The notes beneath the pieces are model-generated. The model had not been told where the DNA came from and made no database searches. It saw nothing but the letters and a program-made list of their open reading frames with translations. Made by a program: the position numbers and the translations under genes. A DNA stretch of 64,000 nt from Planctomycetota bacterium. Its GTDB lineage: Bacteria > Planctomycetota > Phycisphaerae > Phycisphaerales > UBA1924. The stretch spans positions 1 to 64,000 of the forward strand of contig JAFIFX010000012.1 in NCBI GenBank assembly GCA_020831805.1. The letters are read 5' to 3'. Shown here in pieces: positions 35,908-45,048 of the stretch. Position 1 is the first letter of the stretch. Each line of letters starts with the position of its first letter.

Positions 35908-38900
35908 GTGGACGCAACCGACCCAACCCGCCCCGGGCCGAGGCATGAGCATCACAACGGCACCGAGGCCGTCCGCGCGTTGGCGGAGGGTCTGGACCGC
36001 GTCGCGCGGATCGTCCGGGCGCTGCTCGTGCTCCGGGCGTTGGCCTGGATCGCGGCGGGCGCGGTCGCGGGTGTGGTGCTGCTCGGCCTGATCGACCTGG
36101 GCCTGCGCCTGCCAAGTCCGGTTCGGGGCGTGCTGCTGATGGGTGGACTGGCGTGTCTGGTCGCGGCGTGGGCAGCGCTGGTCCGTCCCGCGTGGCGGCT
36201 GCGGCCCGGGCGGGCGGGGCTGGCCCAGCGGATCGAACGGATCGACCCGCGCCACGCCGGGCAGATCGCCCCGGCCGTCGACCTGCTCGATCAGACCGAA
36301 GAACCCGGGGAAGCGGGCCTGCTCGCGCGGGCGGCCGTCGAGCGGGCCGGCCAACGCGTCGCGGATGTCGACGCGGGGCGGATGATCCGATGGAGCGGCG
36401 TGGGCGGGTCGCTGGTCGCGCTGGGCGCGGCGCTCTTGGTGACGGCCGGTCTGTTCGCGTGGTCGGCGCCGATGTCGCGCATCGGTGCGGCGCGGGTGCT
36501 GACCCCGTGGACCGACGCCGCGTGGCCGAAGCGCTACGGCGTGACCGACCTGACCCGGACCGGCGTGCACCCGATCGACGAGGCCCTGCCGGTACGCGTC
36601 GCGGTCGGGCCGTCGGACCCCGGCTCGCGTGTGCGGGTGGAATGGCGCCTCGGCGACGAGCGCACGGGGCGCACGCCGATGACCCCGCAGCCCGGGCAGA
36701 CCGGGGACGGTCGTCCGTTCGAGCGCCTGATCGACCCGGCGGGGCTGGCGAGACACCACGCGGAGGTCGACCTGCGCTACCGGGTGATCACGCCCGACGA
36801 CCGCACCGCGTGGCGGCGCGTGCGCCTGGTCCGCCCGCCGGAGGTCGCGTCCGCCGCATCGAGCATCGAACCGCCGGAGCACGCCGCGGGCGCGCCGGGC
36901 CTGGCGGGCTTCCGCACGGGCGATGCGACGCTGGCGACCGGGCCCGCGTCGCTCGGGCCGGTGCTGGAGGGCTCGCGGGTGTTGGTCCAGTGGCGGTTCA
37001 CCTCGCCGGTGACCGGCGTGGACGAGCACGCCTGGGCGGACCAGGCGCTCGACATCGAGCGGCCCGACGATCGCACGGTGGTCGTCTCCTGGGACGCCTC
37101 CGGCCCGGTGCGGATCACGCCCGTCGTCGTGGACGAGCACGGGCTCGGCGTGCGTGAAACCGTCTCGGTGGGCGTGGATGTCCGCGCCGACGCAGCGCCG
37201 GGCGTAACCATCACCCGGCCGTCGTCGGACGAGATCGTCACGCCCGCGGCGGCGTTGGAGATCGCGGCGGAGGCCGGCGATGATGTGGGCGTCACGGCCC
37301 TGCGGCTGGACGCCACGCTGCTGCGTCCGCCCGGGGGCTCACCGGGGGCCGGGCCGGAGCCCGTGGGCGAGGCGGTCCGCCTGGCATCGGCGTCGATCGG
37401 CCAACCGCTGGCCCAGGCCGAGGTCCGCGTCGCGCTGGTCCCGCGCGAGCTGAACGCCGTGCCCGGGGACGAGATCGCGTTGCGCGCCGTCGCGCGGGAC
37501 ACCCGCGGCGAGGCGGGCGAAGCGAGGTCCGGCGAACGACGCCTGCGCGTCGTGTCCGCCGACGACCTGGCGGCCCGGCTGCGCTCGGAACTCAGCCCGC
37601 TCAGCCGCCTGCTCCGGCGGACCGACGAGCAGCAGGCCGGCCTGGCCGAACGCGTGCGGCGGGGCGAGGAAGAGACCGGGCCGATGGTCCGCGAGCAGAT
37701 CGCGCTGAGCGACACGGTCGCCTCTGCGGTGCGCTCCGTGCGTGAACTCGAGCAGGCCCGGCAGCGCAACGCCCTGGATGACCCGGCCCTCGAATCCCTG
37801 CTGCGCGACCTGGACCGGACCCTGGGCGAGGCGCGTGACGCGGCGCGGGCCGCCGCACGCTCGATGGAGGACGAGGACGCGGAACAGGCCCATCGCGACC
37901 AGCGCGAGGCCCGCGACCGCATCGGCGAGGCGCTCAGCCTGCTCGACCGGGGCGAGGACGCGTTCCTGGCGCGCCGGGCCGTCTCGCGCGTGCGCGAGCA
38001 GCTCGCCGAGGCGCGCGAGGCGACCGCGGAGATCGGCCGACAGACCGCCGGGCGCGACGCGGCCGAACTGACCGAGGCCGAGCGGGCCGAGCTCGACCGT
38101 CTGGCCCGGGAGCAGGCCGAGCTGGCGGACCGCGCCCGCGAGGCCCTTGAGGAACTGACGCGCCGGGCCGAGGCCCTCGAGCGGGACGACCCCGCGCAGG
38201 CCGAGGCGCTGCGCCGTGCCGCCGAGCAGGGCCGGGCCGGTGCGGTCGAGTCGCTCATCGAGGACGCCGCGGTCCAGACCGGCGAGAACCAGACCGGCGA
38301 GGCCGGACGCTCGCAGGACGAGGCGCTGGAACGCCTGGACGAGATGCTCGAGGAGATCGACCGGGCGGCCGCCCTGCGGGACACCGCGCTGCGCCGGCGC
38401 CTGGCGTCGCTGATCGGCTCGATCACCATGCTCATCGATGCGCAGACGCTCGAGCTGCGCCGGCTGGACCTGGCGCGCGACGCCTGGCCGGAGGGCGGGC
38501 TGGCCCCCGCCATGATCGCGCTGCGCGACAACACGCTGGGCGTTCGGGAGGAAGCCTCCGCCGCGATGGCCGAGCTGCGCCTGATCGCCGAGATGCTCGG
38601 CGAGGCGGAGGCCGAGCAGGCCGGCGCGGTCACGCACCTGCGTGCGGACCCGGCGGACCTGGACCGCGCCGAGCCGCGGGAACGCGCCAGCCTCAGCACG
38701 CTCGAGCGCGCCCTCGAAGAAGCACGCCGCCAGGACGACCAGGCCGCCGAACGCGAACGCGAGCGACGCAAGGCCGAGCTGCGCGGGGCCTACCGCGATG
38801 CGCTGCGGGACCAGAACCAGATCCGCGAGCAGTCCGAACCGCTGACCGGACGCGACCTGAACCGGCGCGAGCGGCTCGATGCGCGCCGGATCGCGACGGA

Positions 38901-39516
38901 GCAGCGCGAGCTGGCCGACCGGCTCGTCGCGGTCCGCGAGGCCCACGCCGAGATCAGTGACGCGCCGGTGTTCGCGCTGGCGCACGACCGGCTGGACGAC
39001 CTGATGCGGGCGGCCGCCGACGGGCTGAACGAGGCCGCGCCGTCGCCGGGCGTCGCGATGGACCAGGAGCAGGCCGCCGACATCCTCGCCGCCCTCGTCG
39101 ATGTGCTCGGCGAGAGCGCACGCGGGCCGGACCAGGATTTCCAGGACGGCGCCGGGGGCGGGTCCGGCCAGGGCGCGGGCGCCGGGCAGGAGGACCTGAT
39201 CCCGCCGATCGCCGAACTCCGCCTGCTCCGCGACATGCAGCGCGGCGCGATGGACATGACCCGCCGAATGGGTGATCTGCCCGACCCCGGCTCCGATCCC
39301 GCCCGCCTGGCCCGTCTGGGCGATCTCCAGCGCCTGCTGGCCGAACGCGGCACGGAACTGATCGAAAAACTGAACCAACAGCCCGCCCCCAGCGAACAAG
39401 TCCCGGCCGAACCCCCCGCCGGCCCACCCGCCGATCCGCCGACCGATTCGGAGGAATCGCCCGAGGACGGGGAATCATCCAACCGCGAACCCGGTTCGCC
39501 CGATGAGAACCCTTGA
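35908..39516 (+). CDS. large membrane-anchored coiled-coil protein (DUF4175-like)
   Basis: This 1202-residue protein has three N-terminal membrane helices (about 44-66, 72-92 and 164-186), then a beta-rich region (about 195-520). A very long charged helical region (about 540-1120), full of Glu-Arg-Ala-Leu heptads, follows, and a Pro/Glu/Ser-rich tail (about 1165-1202). The layout resembles the DUF4175 group. It starts at GTG 35908, with GGAGGAG eight bases upstream. It heads a four-gene operon with overlapping ends. It may scaffold an envelope complex with the two exported proteins that follow; this is inference. Confidence 0.78.
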   Translation: MDATDPTRPGPRHEHHNGTEAVRALAEGLDRVARIVRALLVLRALAWIAAGAVAGVVLLGLIDLGLRLPSPVRGVLLMGGLACLVAAWAALVRPAWRLRPGRAGLAQRIERIDPRHAGQIAPAVDLLDQTEEPGEAGLLARAAVERAGQRVADVDAGRMIRWSGVGGSLVALGAALLVTAGLFAWSAPMSRIGAARVLTPWTDAAWPKRYGVTDLTRTGVHPIDEALPVRVAVGPSDPGSRVRVEWRLGDERTGRTPMTPQPGQTGDGRPFERLIDPAGLARHHAEVDLRYRVITPDDRTAWRRVRLVRPPEVASAASSIEPPEHAAGAPGLAGFRTGDATLATGPASLGPVLEGSRVLVQWRFTSPVTGVDEHAWADQALDIERPDDRTVVVSWDASGPVRITPVVVDEHGLGVRETVSVGVDVRADAAPGVTITRPSSDEIVTPAAALEIAAEAGDDVGVTALRLDATLLRPPGGSPGAGPEPVGEAVRLASASIGQPLAQAEVRVALVPRELNAVPGDEIALRAVARDTRGEAGEARSGERRLRVVSADDLAARLRSELSPLSRLLRRTDEQQAGLAERVRRGEEETGPMVREQIALSDTVASAVRSVRELEQARQRNALDDPALESLLRDLDRTLGEARDAARAAARSMEDEDAEQAHRDQREARDRIGEALSLLDRGEDAFLARRAVSRVREQLAEAREATAEIGRQTAGRDAAELTEAERAELDRLAREQAELADRAREALEELTRRAEALERDDPAQAEALRRAAEQGRAGAVESLIEDAAVQTGENQTGEAGRSQDEALERLDEMLEEIDRAAALRDTALRRRLASLIGSITMLIDAQTLELRRLDLARDAWPEGGLAPAMIALRDNTLGVREEASAAMAELRLIAEMLGEAEAEQAGAVTHLRADPADLDRAEPRERASLSTLERALEEARRQDDQAAERERERRKAELRGAYRDALRDQNQIREQSEPLTGRDLNRRERLDARRIATEQRELADRLVAVREAHAEISDAPVFALAHDRLDDLMRAAADGLNEAAPSPGVAMDQEQAADILAALVDVLGESARGPDQDFQDGAGGGSGQGAGAGQEDLIPPIAELRLLRDMQRGAMDMTRRMGDLPDPGSDPARLARLGDLQRLLAERGTELIEKLNQQPAPSEQVPAEPPAGPPADPPTDSEESPEDGESSNREPGSPDENP

Positions 39517-40153
39517 ATTGCTGCACGGACGCGTCACCATCCCGGCATTGATCCTCGCCCTCGCGGCGAGCGTCGCCTCGGCGACGCCGGATGCCGAGCC
39601 CCGCGTGCCCTCCCTCGATGAACTGCTCGGCCTCGACGCCCCGGGCGAACGAGCCGAGGATCCGAACCGGCGCGCCCTCGAACGACGCCTGAGCGCGCAG
39701 GAAGCCGGCGAGAGCTTCCGCGAAGCGGTCACCCTGATGGGCGATGCGGCCGCACGCATCGGGTCTCGGGATGTGGGCATCCAGACGCAGCGTGTGCAGG
39801 AAGAGATCCTGCGCCGGCTCGATCAGGTGATCGAAGCGGCGCGCGAGAACCAGGGCGGCGGGTCTTCCTCCTCGCGATCCTCCTCCCAGCAGAACCAGCA
39901 GCAACCCGACCAGACCACCGCCCAGGGCCAACCCGGCCAGTCCGGCGACGGCAGCGAGGAGCAGATGCCCCCCGGCGCCACCGGCGTCGAGACCAACCCA
40001 GCACTCGCGCCCGACGGCGTGACCTGGGGCAACCTGCCCGAGCGCGACCGCGAGGCGGTGTCGCAGGGCGTGAACGACCGGTACAGCGCGCTCTACCGGC
40101 GTCTGACCGAGCTGTACTACCGGCGCCTCGCCGAGCGGGAGGACGACCGATGA
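39503..40153 (+). CDS. exported protein, function unknown
   Basis: This 216-residue protein has a signal peptide (ALILALAASVASA, about residues 14-27). A helical region follows (about 40-115, including EESFRE-like and RVQEEILRRLDQVIEAA segments), then a low-complexity Ser/Gln/Gly linker (about 117-155). A short C-terminal domain, about 165-216, begins TWGNLPERDREAVSQGVND; its YSALYRRLTELYYRRLAE helix is found in planctomycete proteins of similar operons. It overlaps the preceding gene by 14 bases and the next by four, so it is co-translated with them. No catalytic motif is seen. Confidence 0.75.
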   Translation: MRTLELLHGRVTIPALILALAASVASATPDAEPRVPSLDELLGLDAPGERAEDPNRRALERRLSAQEAGESFREAVTLMGDAAARIGSRDVGIQTQRVQEEILRRLDQVIEAARENQGGGSSSSRSSSQQNQQQPDQTTAQGQPGQSGDGSEEQMPPGATGVETNPALAPDGVTWGNLPERDREAVSQGVNDRYSALYRRLTELYYRRLAEREDDR

Positions 40154-41223
40154 TGACGCGATCGCGACGCAACTGGCCACCCCTGCTCGCGTGCGTCGGT
40201 CTGCTCGCGGGCGCCGCGGGCGTGGCCCCCGCCCAGCCGCGCTCCGCGGAGAACCACGCCGCTGAGGGCGAGATGAGCCCCGAACTCGACCGGGCCGTCG
40301 CGCAGGGCCTCGCGCAGCTCGCGTCGCTCCAGAACGAGGACGGCTCCTGGGATTCGGGCCGCTTCGGACGCAATGTCGCCATCACCGCTCTGGCCTGCCT
40401 GGCCTTCATGGCCGACGGCAACATGCCCGGGCGCGGTCCGTACGGCGAGATCGTCGACCGCGGCCTGGACTTCATCCTCTCCACCGCCTCCGAAAACGGC
40501 CTGCTCGCCTCCGACGCGGCCAACGGGCCGATGTACGGCCACGGGTTCGCCACGCTCTTCCTGGGCGAGGTCTACGGCACCACCGCCGGCGGCGGCGACA
40601 CCGCCCGCGCCCAACGCGTCCACGAGACCCTCGTCCGCGCCATCCGCCTCATCGAGCAGACCCAGAACGACGAGGGCGGCTGGCGCTACAACCCCGTCCC
40701 CTACGACGCCGACTCCTCCGTGACCATCTGCCAGATCATGGCCCTGCGCAGCGCCCGCAACGCCGGCATCGAGGTCTCCTCGCGCGTGATTGACCGGGCC
40801 GTCGCCTATGTCCGCCGCTGCCAGAACCCCGACGGCGGTTTCAAGTACCAGGCCGACAGTGGCGCGAGCGCCTGGCCCCGTTCCGCGGCCGGCGTGGCCA
40901 GCCTCTATTACGCCGGGATCTATGAGGGCAGCGACATCGACCGCGGCCTGCGCTACCTCGAGGTCAACGCCATGCCCGGCGCTGGCGGGGCCATGTCCCG
41001 CGCCCACTATTTCTACGGGCACTACTACGCCGTCCAGGCGATGTACCTCGCCGGCGGGCCGAGCTGGGCCGCGTGGTGGCCGGCCATCCGCAACGAGCTC
41101 CTGAACACCCAGAACCCCGACGGTACCTGGACCGACCGTTCGGTCGGGGACACCTACGGCACGGCCATGGCCCTGATCATTCTTCAGATGCCCAAGCGAT
41201 ATCTGCCGATCTTCCAGAAGTGA
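40150..41223 (+). CDS. exported terpene-cyclase-fold repeat protein (paralog 2)
   Basis: This 357-residue protein has an Ala-rich signal peptide (to about residue 29, APAQ). Prenyltransferase/squalene-cyclase repeats follow: LQNEDGSWDSGRFGRN, TQNDEGGWRYNP, CQNPDGGFKY and TQNPDGTWTD, each a QxxxGxW-type motif. No DXDD acid motif is evident, so a cyclase activity is not supported. It shares the fold and export with the gene at 10390-11589. It may bind a prenyl lipid or a partner in the envelope. Translation is coupled on both sides. Confidence 0.82.
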   Translation: MMTRSRRNWPPLLACVGLLAGAAGVAPAQPRSAENHAAEGEMSPELDRAVAQGLAQLASLQNEDGSWDSGRFGRNVAITALACLAFMADGNMPGRGPYGEIVDRGLDFILSTASENGLLASDAANGPMYGHGFATLFLGEVYGTTAGGGDTARAQRVHETLVRAIRLIEQTQNDEGGWRYNPVPYDADSSVTICQIMALRSARNAGIEVSSRVIDRAVAYVRRCQNPDGGFKYQADSGASAWPRSAAGVASLYYAGIYEGSDIDRGLRYLEVNAMPGAGGAMSRAHYFYGHYYAVQAMYLAGGPSWAAWWPAIRNELLNTQNPDGTWTDRSVGDTYGTAMALIILQMPKRYLPIFQK

Positions 41224-42440
41224 TGCCACACCGAACCGCCATCCTGCTCGCCCTGTGCCTCTGGCCGTCCGCAACGGCGGCGGATCAGGGCGACCTGCGC
41301 GTCCTGCATGCTGACCTGCGCCTGGAACGCGCCGCCCTCGTCGAACTGGACGACGCCAACGCCGTGCTCCGCAGGCCCGACGGACGCACCGAACGCGTCG
41401 CGCTCGGCGCGCTCCTCGGCCTCTCCGCGGGCGCCCGCCCGGGGCTGCCCGAGATCCAGGGCATCACCACCCCGCCCAACCGCCTGTTCATCGAACTCAC
41501 CGACGCCCAGCGTCTGCTCATCGACATCGCCGAATCCGAGGACCCCGACGCGATCGTCGGCCCGGTCGTCGGCCTCGGTCCGGGACGCATCCCGCTCGAC
41601 CGCGTCGCGCGCGTCGCCCGCCCCGGCGCGTCCTGGTACGCCCCCACCCCCGACACCGACCTCGTCCTGCTGACCAACGGCGACCGCCTGACCGGCTTCG
41701 TCGGCGCGATCGGCCCCGTCGTCCTCGTCGAGACCGACGCCGGCGCGGTGACCGAGATCCCCCTCGATCGCGTCGCCGAGATCCGCCTGGCCAACCCGCC
41801 CGAGCGCACGCCCGGGATGATCGTCACCGACGACCGGGGCGTGGCGCTGCGACCGCGCACGCTCGGTATCGATGCCGCGGGCGTGCTGCAACTGACCGTC
41901 GACCCCGGCCCGCTCGGCGTCGACTCCCGCGGCGAGGACGCCATCGCCTACGCCAGGTCCGGCGCCCGCATGGTCGGGCTGCGAATGCTGACGGCCTCGG
42001 GCGAGACCGCCCGCGCCCTAGCCAGCGCACGCCCGGGCGCCGTCCGCCCCACCGGCGATCGACGCTGGACGCCCGACCCCCGGCCCACGACCGCAGACGA
42101 CCCCGCGCTGGCCCTCGGCGACATCCACATGCCCGCCCCGGCCGAGGCGGTGTACCCCGTCGATCCCGGCGTCCGCGCCACACGCTTCGCATCCGGCGTC
42201 CGCGCGACCGCCCCGGGGCCGTGGACCGACTGCATCGTGCGCGTCCACGCCGAGACCCGGCCCGGCGAGCGCGTCCTGCTCGCCGAGCACCGCATCACCC
42301 GCGACCGGGCCCACGCGGAAATCGCGGCGAACCTGCCCGCCGGCGTCCGCGCGATCATCCTCGAGGTCGACCCGGGCCGCTACGGCGCGGTGCAGGACGC
42401 CGTGACCTTCGAGGCCCCGCGCCTGCTCGTCCGCGAGTAA
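41223..42440 (+). CDS. exported beta-rich protein, function unknown
   Basis: A 405-residue protein with a short signal peptide (to about TAADQ, residue 20). The segment DLVLLTNGDRLTGFVGAIGP with its following EIPLDRVAEIRLAN is a small beta repeat frequent in planctomycete exported proteins. A related copy precedes it (NRLFIELTDAQRLLIDIA...IPLDRVARVA). The C-terminal third (about 290-405) looks like a galactose-binding beta-sandwich (WTDCIVRVHAETRPGERVLLA, quoted in part) and might bind carbohydrate. It starts on the last base of the previous stop (TGATG). It ends the operon, converging on mraY. Confidence 0.75.
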   Translation: MPHRTAILLALCLWPSATAADQGDLRVLHADLRLERAALVELDDANAVLRRPDGRTERVALGALLGLSAGARPGLPEIQGITTPPNRLFIELTDAQRLLIDIAESEDPDAIVGPVVGLGPGRIPLDRVARVARPGASWYAPTPDTDLVLLTNGDRLTGFVGAIGPVVLVETDAGAVTEIPLDRVAEIRLANPPERTPGMIVTDDRGVALRPRTLGIDAAGVLQLTVDPGPLGVDSRGEDAIAYARSGARMVGLRMLTASGETARALASARPGAVRPTGDRRWTPDPRPTTADDPALALGDIHMPAPAEAVYPVDPGVRATRFASGVRATAPGPWTDCIVRVHAETRPGERVLLAEHRITRDRAHAEIAANLPAGVRAIILEVDPGRYGAVQDAVTFEAPRLLVRE

Positions 42441-42448
42441 GCCCGCTC

Positions 42449-43633
42449 CTACCGCAGCTTGAGCGTCGCCAGCGCCACCACGCACATGATGATCGCCAGG
42501 ATCCACAGGCGGACGACCACCTGGTTCTCCGCCCAGCCGCCCATGTGCAGGTGGTGGTGGTACGGCGCGACGCGGAAGATCCGCCTGCCGGTGCCCGTCC
42601 GGACGCGGGTGTACTTGAACCAGCCGACCTGGAGCGTGACCGAGAAGATCTCCAGCAGGAACACGCCGCACATGATCAGGACGACGATCTCCTGACGCAC
42701 CGCCACCGCGATGTAGGCGATCAGCCCGCCCAGCGCCAGCGAGCCGGTATCGCCCATGAAGACCTGCGCCGGCGCCGCGTTCCACCACAGGAAGCCCAGG
42801 CACGCCCCCGCCATCGCGCCGGCCAGCACCGCCAGCTCGTCGCCCCGCGGCACATACGGCACCAGCAGGTACTGCGCCCACTGCTCGCTGCCCGCGATCA
42901 GCGCCAGCATTAGCAGCGCGAAACTGACCACCCCCGAGATCCCCCCGGCCAGTCCGTCCATCCCGTCGGTGATGTTCACAGCGTTGCTCAGGCCCGCGAT
43001 CATCAGCACCGACACCAGCACGAACACGGGCAGCGACAGGTAGATCAGGCCCTCCGCCACGCCCTGCGCGCCGGGCAGGTAGGTCCGCTGGAACGGCAGG
43101 TTGAGCACATGGCCCAGCGCCTGCCCGGTTTCCACCGCCGAGTAGCGGTACGCGAAATAGCCCGCCAGCAGCCCGATGCCCAGCTGGAAGACCAGCTTCT
43201 CCCACGCGTACAGGCCCTGCCGGCCGGTGCCCCGGCGTGAGGCCGTCAGCTTGAGCCAGTCGTCCGCGCCGCCCACGCACGCCAGCCAGATCAGCACGAA
43301 CAGGCCCAGCAGCACCTTCGGCGTCGAGATGTCCGCCAGCAGGAAGGTGCTCGCAAAGATCGAGCCGCAGATCAGCACGCCGCCCATCGTCGGCACATTC
43401 GCCTTGCTCTTGGCGTGCGCCCGGAGCATCTCCGCGTCGCTCTCGCCCGCGTCGCCGATCTTCAGGCCCATGAGGAACCGGATCGTCCGCTTGCCCAGCG
43501 CGATGATCAGCGTGAACGACAGCCCCGCGGCCAGGAGCGCCCGGAACTGCACCTGGTCCAGCACGCCCAGCACCGAATAGAGCCCGGTGCTCACCAGCCA
43601 GTTCCGGATCAGATCGAAGAGCAGATAGAGCAT
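42449..43633 (-). CDS. mraY: phospho-N-acetylmuramoyl-pentapeptide-transferase
   Basis: This 394-residue integral membrane protein has about ten helices and all the MraY signatures: KANVPTMGG, CVGGADDWLK, LSNAVNITDGMDGLAGG, VFMGDTGSLALGG and the C-terminal APYHHHLHMGGWAENQVV. It transfers phospho-MurNAc-pentapeptide from UDP to undecaprenyl phosphate to make lipid I. It is the last gene of a murE-murF-mraY run. Its ATG overlaps the murF stop (ATGA). Confidence 0.97.
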   Translation of the reverse strand: MLYLLFDLIRNWLVSTGLYSVLGVLDQVQFRALLAAGLSFTLIIALGKRTIRFLMGLKIGDAGESDAEMLRAHAKSKANVPTMGGVLICGSIFASTFLLADISTPKVLLGLFVLIWLACVGGADDWLKLTASRRGTGRQGLYAWEKLVFQLGIGLLAGYFAYRYSAVETGQALGHVLNLPFQRTYLPGAQGVAEGLIYLSLPVFVLVSVLMIAGLSNAVNITDGMDGLAGGISGVVSFALLMLALIAGSEQWAQYLLVPYVPRGDELAVLAGAMAGACLGFLWWNAAPAQVFMGDTGSLALGGLIAYIAVAVRQEIVVLIMCGVFLLEIFSVTLQVGWFKYTRVRTGTGRRIFRVAPYHHHLHMGGWAENQVVVRLWILAIIMCVVALATLKLR

Positions 43634-45048
43634 CAGGCGGTCGCCCCCGCCCGCTCCCCCGCCCGTTGCCTGAGCAGCCTCACCACCCGCTCCAGCCGCA
43701 TCCCCCGCGAACCCTTGACCAGCACCGTGTCACCCGGACGCACCCGCGCGGCGACCCGTCCGATCGCTTCGTCGTCCGTCCCGACCTCGGTGGAAACCGA
43801 CCAGCCCAGATCCGCCGCCGCCGCCGCGTACTGCGGCCCGACCGTCGCCACGGTGCCGATGCCCAGCTCCCGCGCCAGCCCGAGCACCTCGCGGTGCGCC
43901 CGGGGGCCGATGTCGCCCAGCTCGAGCATGTCGCCCAGCACCGCCACGCGCCGACCGGCGGCGGGTGTTTCGGCCAGCACCGCCAACGCCGCCCGCACCG
44001 AGCCGGGGTTGGCGTTGTACGCGTCGTTGAGCACCACCGTCGCGGGCTGGGTGGAGATCGACTCGCGTTCCAGACGCATCGGGACCGCTTTCGCCAACGC
44101 CAGCCCGTCGCGGATCGCCGCGTCCGCCACCCCCAGCCACCGGGCCATCACCACCGCCAGCGCGGCGTTGGACGCGTTGTGCGCCCCCGCCAGCGGCACG
44201 ACGAACGACGAACCCGACAGCGTGAACGCCGTGCCGCCCGGCTCCGGCCGGATGTCTTCCATCCGCAGATCCGCGTCCGCGTGCGGCCCGACCCGCACCA
44301 CCCGCGCCCGCGTGCCCGAGTCGGCCAGCGCCTGGTCCAGCAGCGGCAGCCCGGACGGCACGACCACCAGCCCCTTCTCCCCGATGCCCTGCGCGATCGA
44401 CGCCTTCTCGCGCGCGATCGCCTCGAGCGATCCCAGCCCCTCGAAGTGCGCCTCACCCACCGTGGTGATGACCGCCGCGTCCGGACGCGCCAGCCCGCAC
44501 CGCGTGGCGATCTCACCGGGCGTGCTCATCCCGATCTCGCACACCAGCAGCGCATCGCCCGGTCGGGCGTTGAGCAGCGTGACCGGCACGCCCAGCTCGT
44601 TGTTGAAGCTCTTGGCCGGCGCGGTGCCCGCCAGCCCGCCCGCCGACGCCCCGCACGCCGCGGCGTGCAGCAGGCGGCAGGTCGTCGTCTTCCCGTTCGA
44701 ACCCGTCACGCCGACGACCTTCAGCCCCGGCATGGCGTCGCGCCAGAACCGGGCCAGCGCGGTCAACGCCGCCGTCGCATCAGCGACAAGCAGCACCGGG
44801 ATCGTCGGGGCCGCGGGGACCGCGTCCGGGTCGGTCGCGATCGCCATCGCCGCGCCCCGACCCGCGGCCTCCGGGATGAACGCGTGCCCGTCGGCGTGCT
44901 CGCCCTTGAACGCGGCGAAGATCATGCCGTCGCGCAGGTCGCGCGTGTCGATCGCGGCGCCCTGGGGCGCACGGTCACCGTCCGACGGCGCGTGCAGCCA
45001 CCGGCCATCGGTCAGCTCGCGGATCTTGTCCCAGGTCCACAGGCTCAC
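43633..45048 (-). CDS. murF: UDP-N-acetylmuramoyl-tripeptide--D-alanyl-D-alanine ligase
   Basis: This 471-residue Mur ligase has an N-terminal UDP-binding domain (IDTRDLRDGMIFAAFKGEHADG, quoted in part), the P-loop GVTGSNGKTTT, the EIGMSTPGEI block characteristic of MurF and the C-terminal NDAYNANPGSVRAAL block. It adds D-Ala-D-Ala to UDP-MurNAc-tripeptide. It starts at GTG 45048, overlapping the murE stop by four bases; the frame further upstream is an antisense shadow of murE. Confidence 0.96.
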   Translation of the reverse strand: MSLWTWDKIRELTDGRWLHAPSDGDRAPQGAAIDTRDLRDGMIFAAFKGEHADGHAFIPEAAGRGAAMAIATDPDAVPAAPTIPVLLVADATAALTALARFWRDAMPGLKVVGVTGSNGKTTTCRLLHAAACGASAGGLAGTAPAKSFNNELGVPVTLLNARPGDALLVCEIGMSTPGEIATRCGLARPDAAVITTVGEAHFEGLGSLEAIAREKASIAQGIGEKGLVVVPSGLPLLDQALADSGTRARVVRVGPHADADLRMEDIRPEPGGTAFTLSGSSFVVPLAGAHNASNAALAVVMARWLGVADAAIRDGLALAKAVPMRLERESISTQPATVVLNDAYNANPGSVRAALAVLAETPAAGRRVAVLGDMLELGDIGPRAHREVLGLARELGIGTVATVGPQYAAAAADLGWSVSTEVGTDDEAIGRVAARVRPGDTVLVKGSRGMRLERVVRLLRQRAGERAGATA

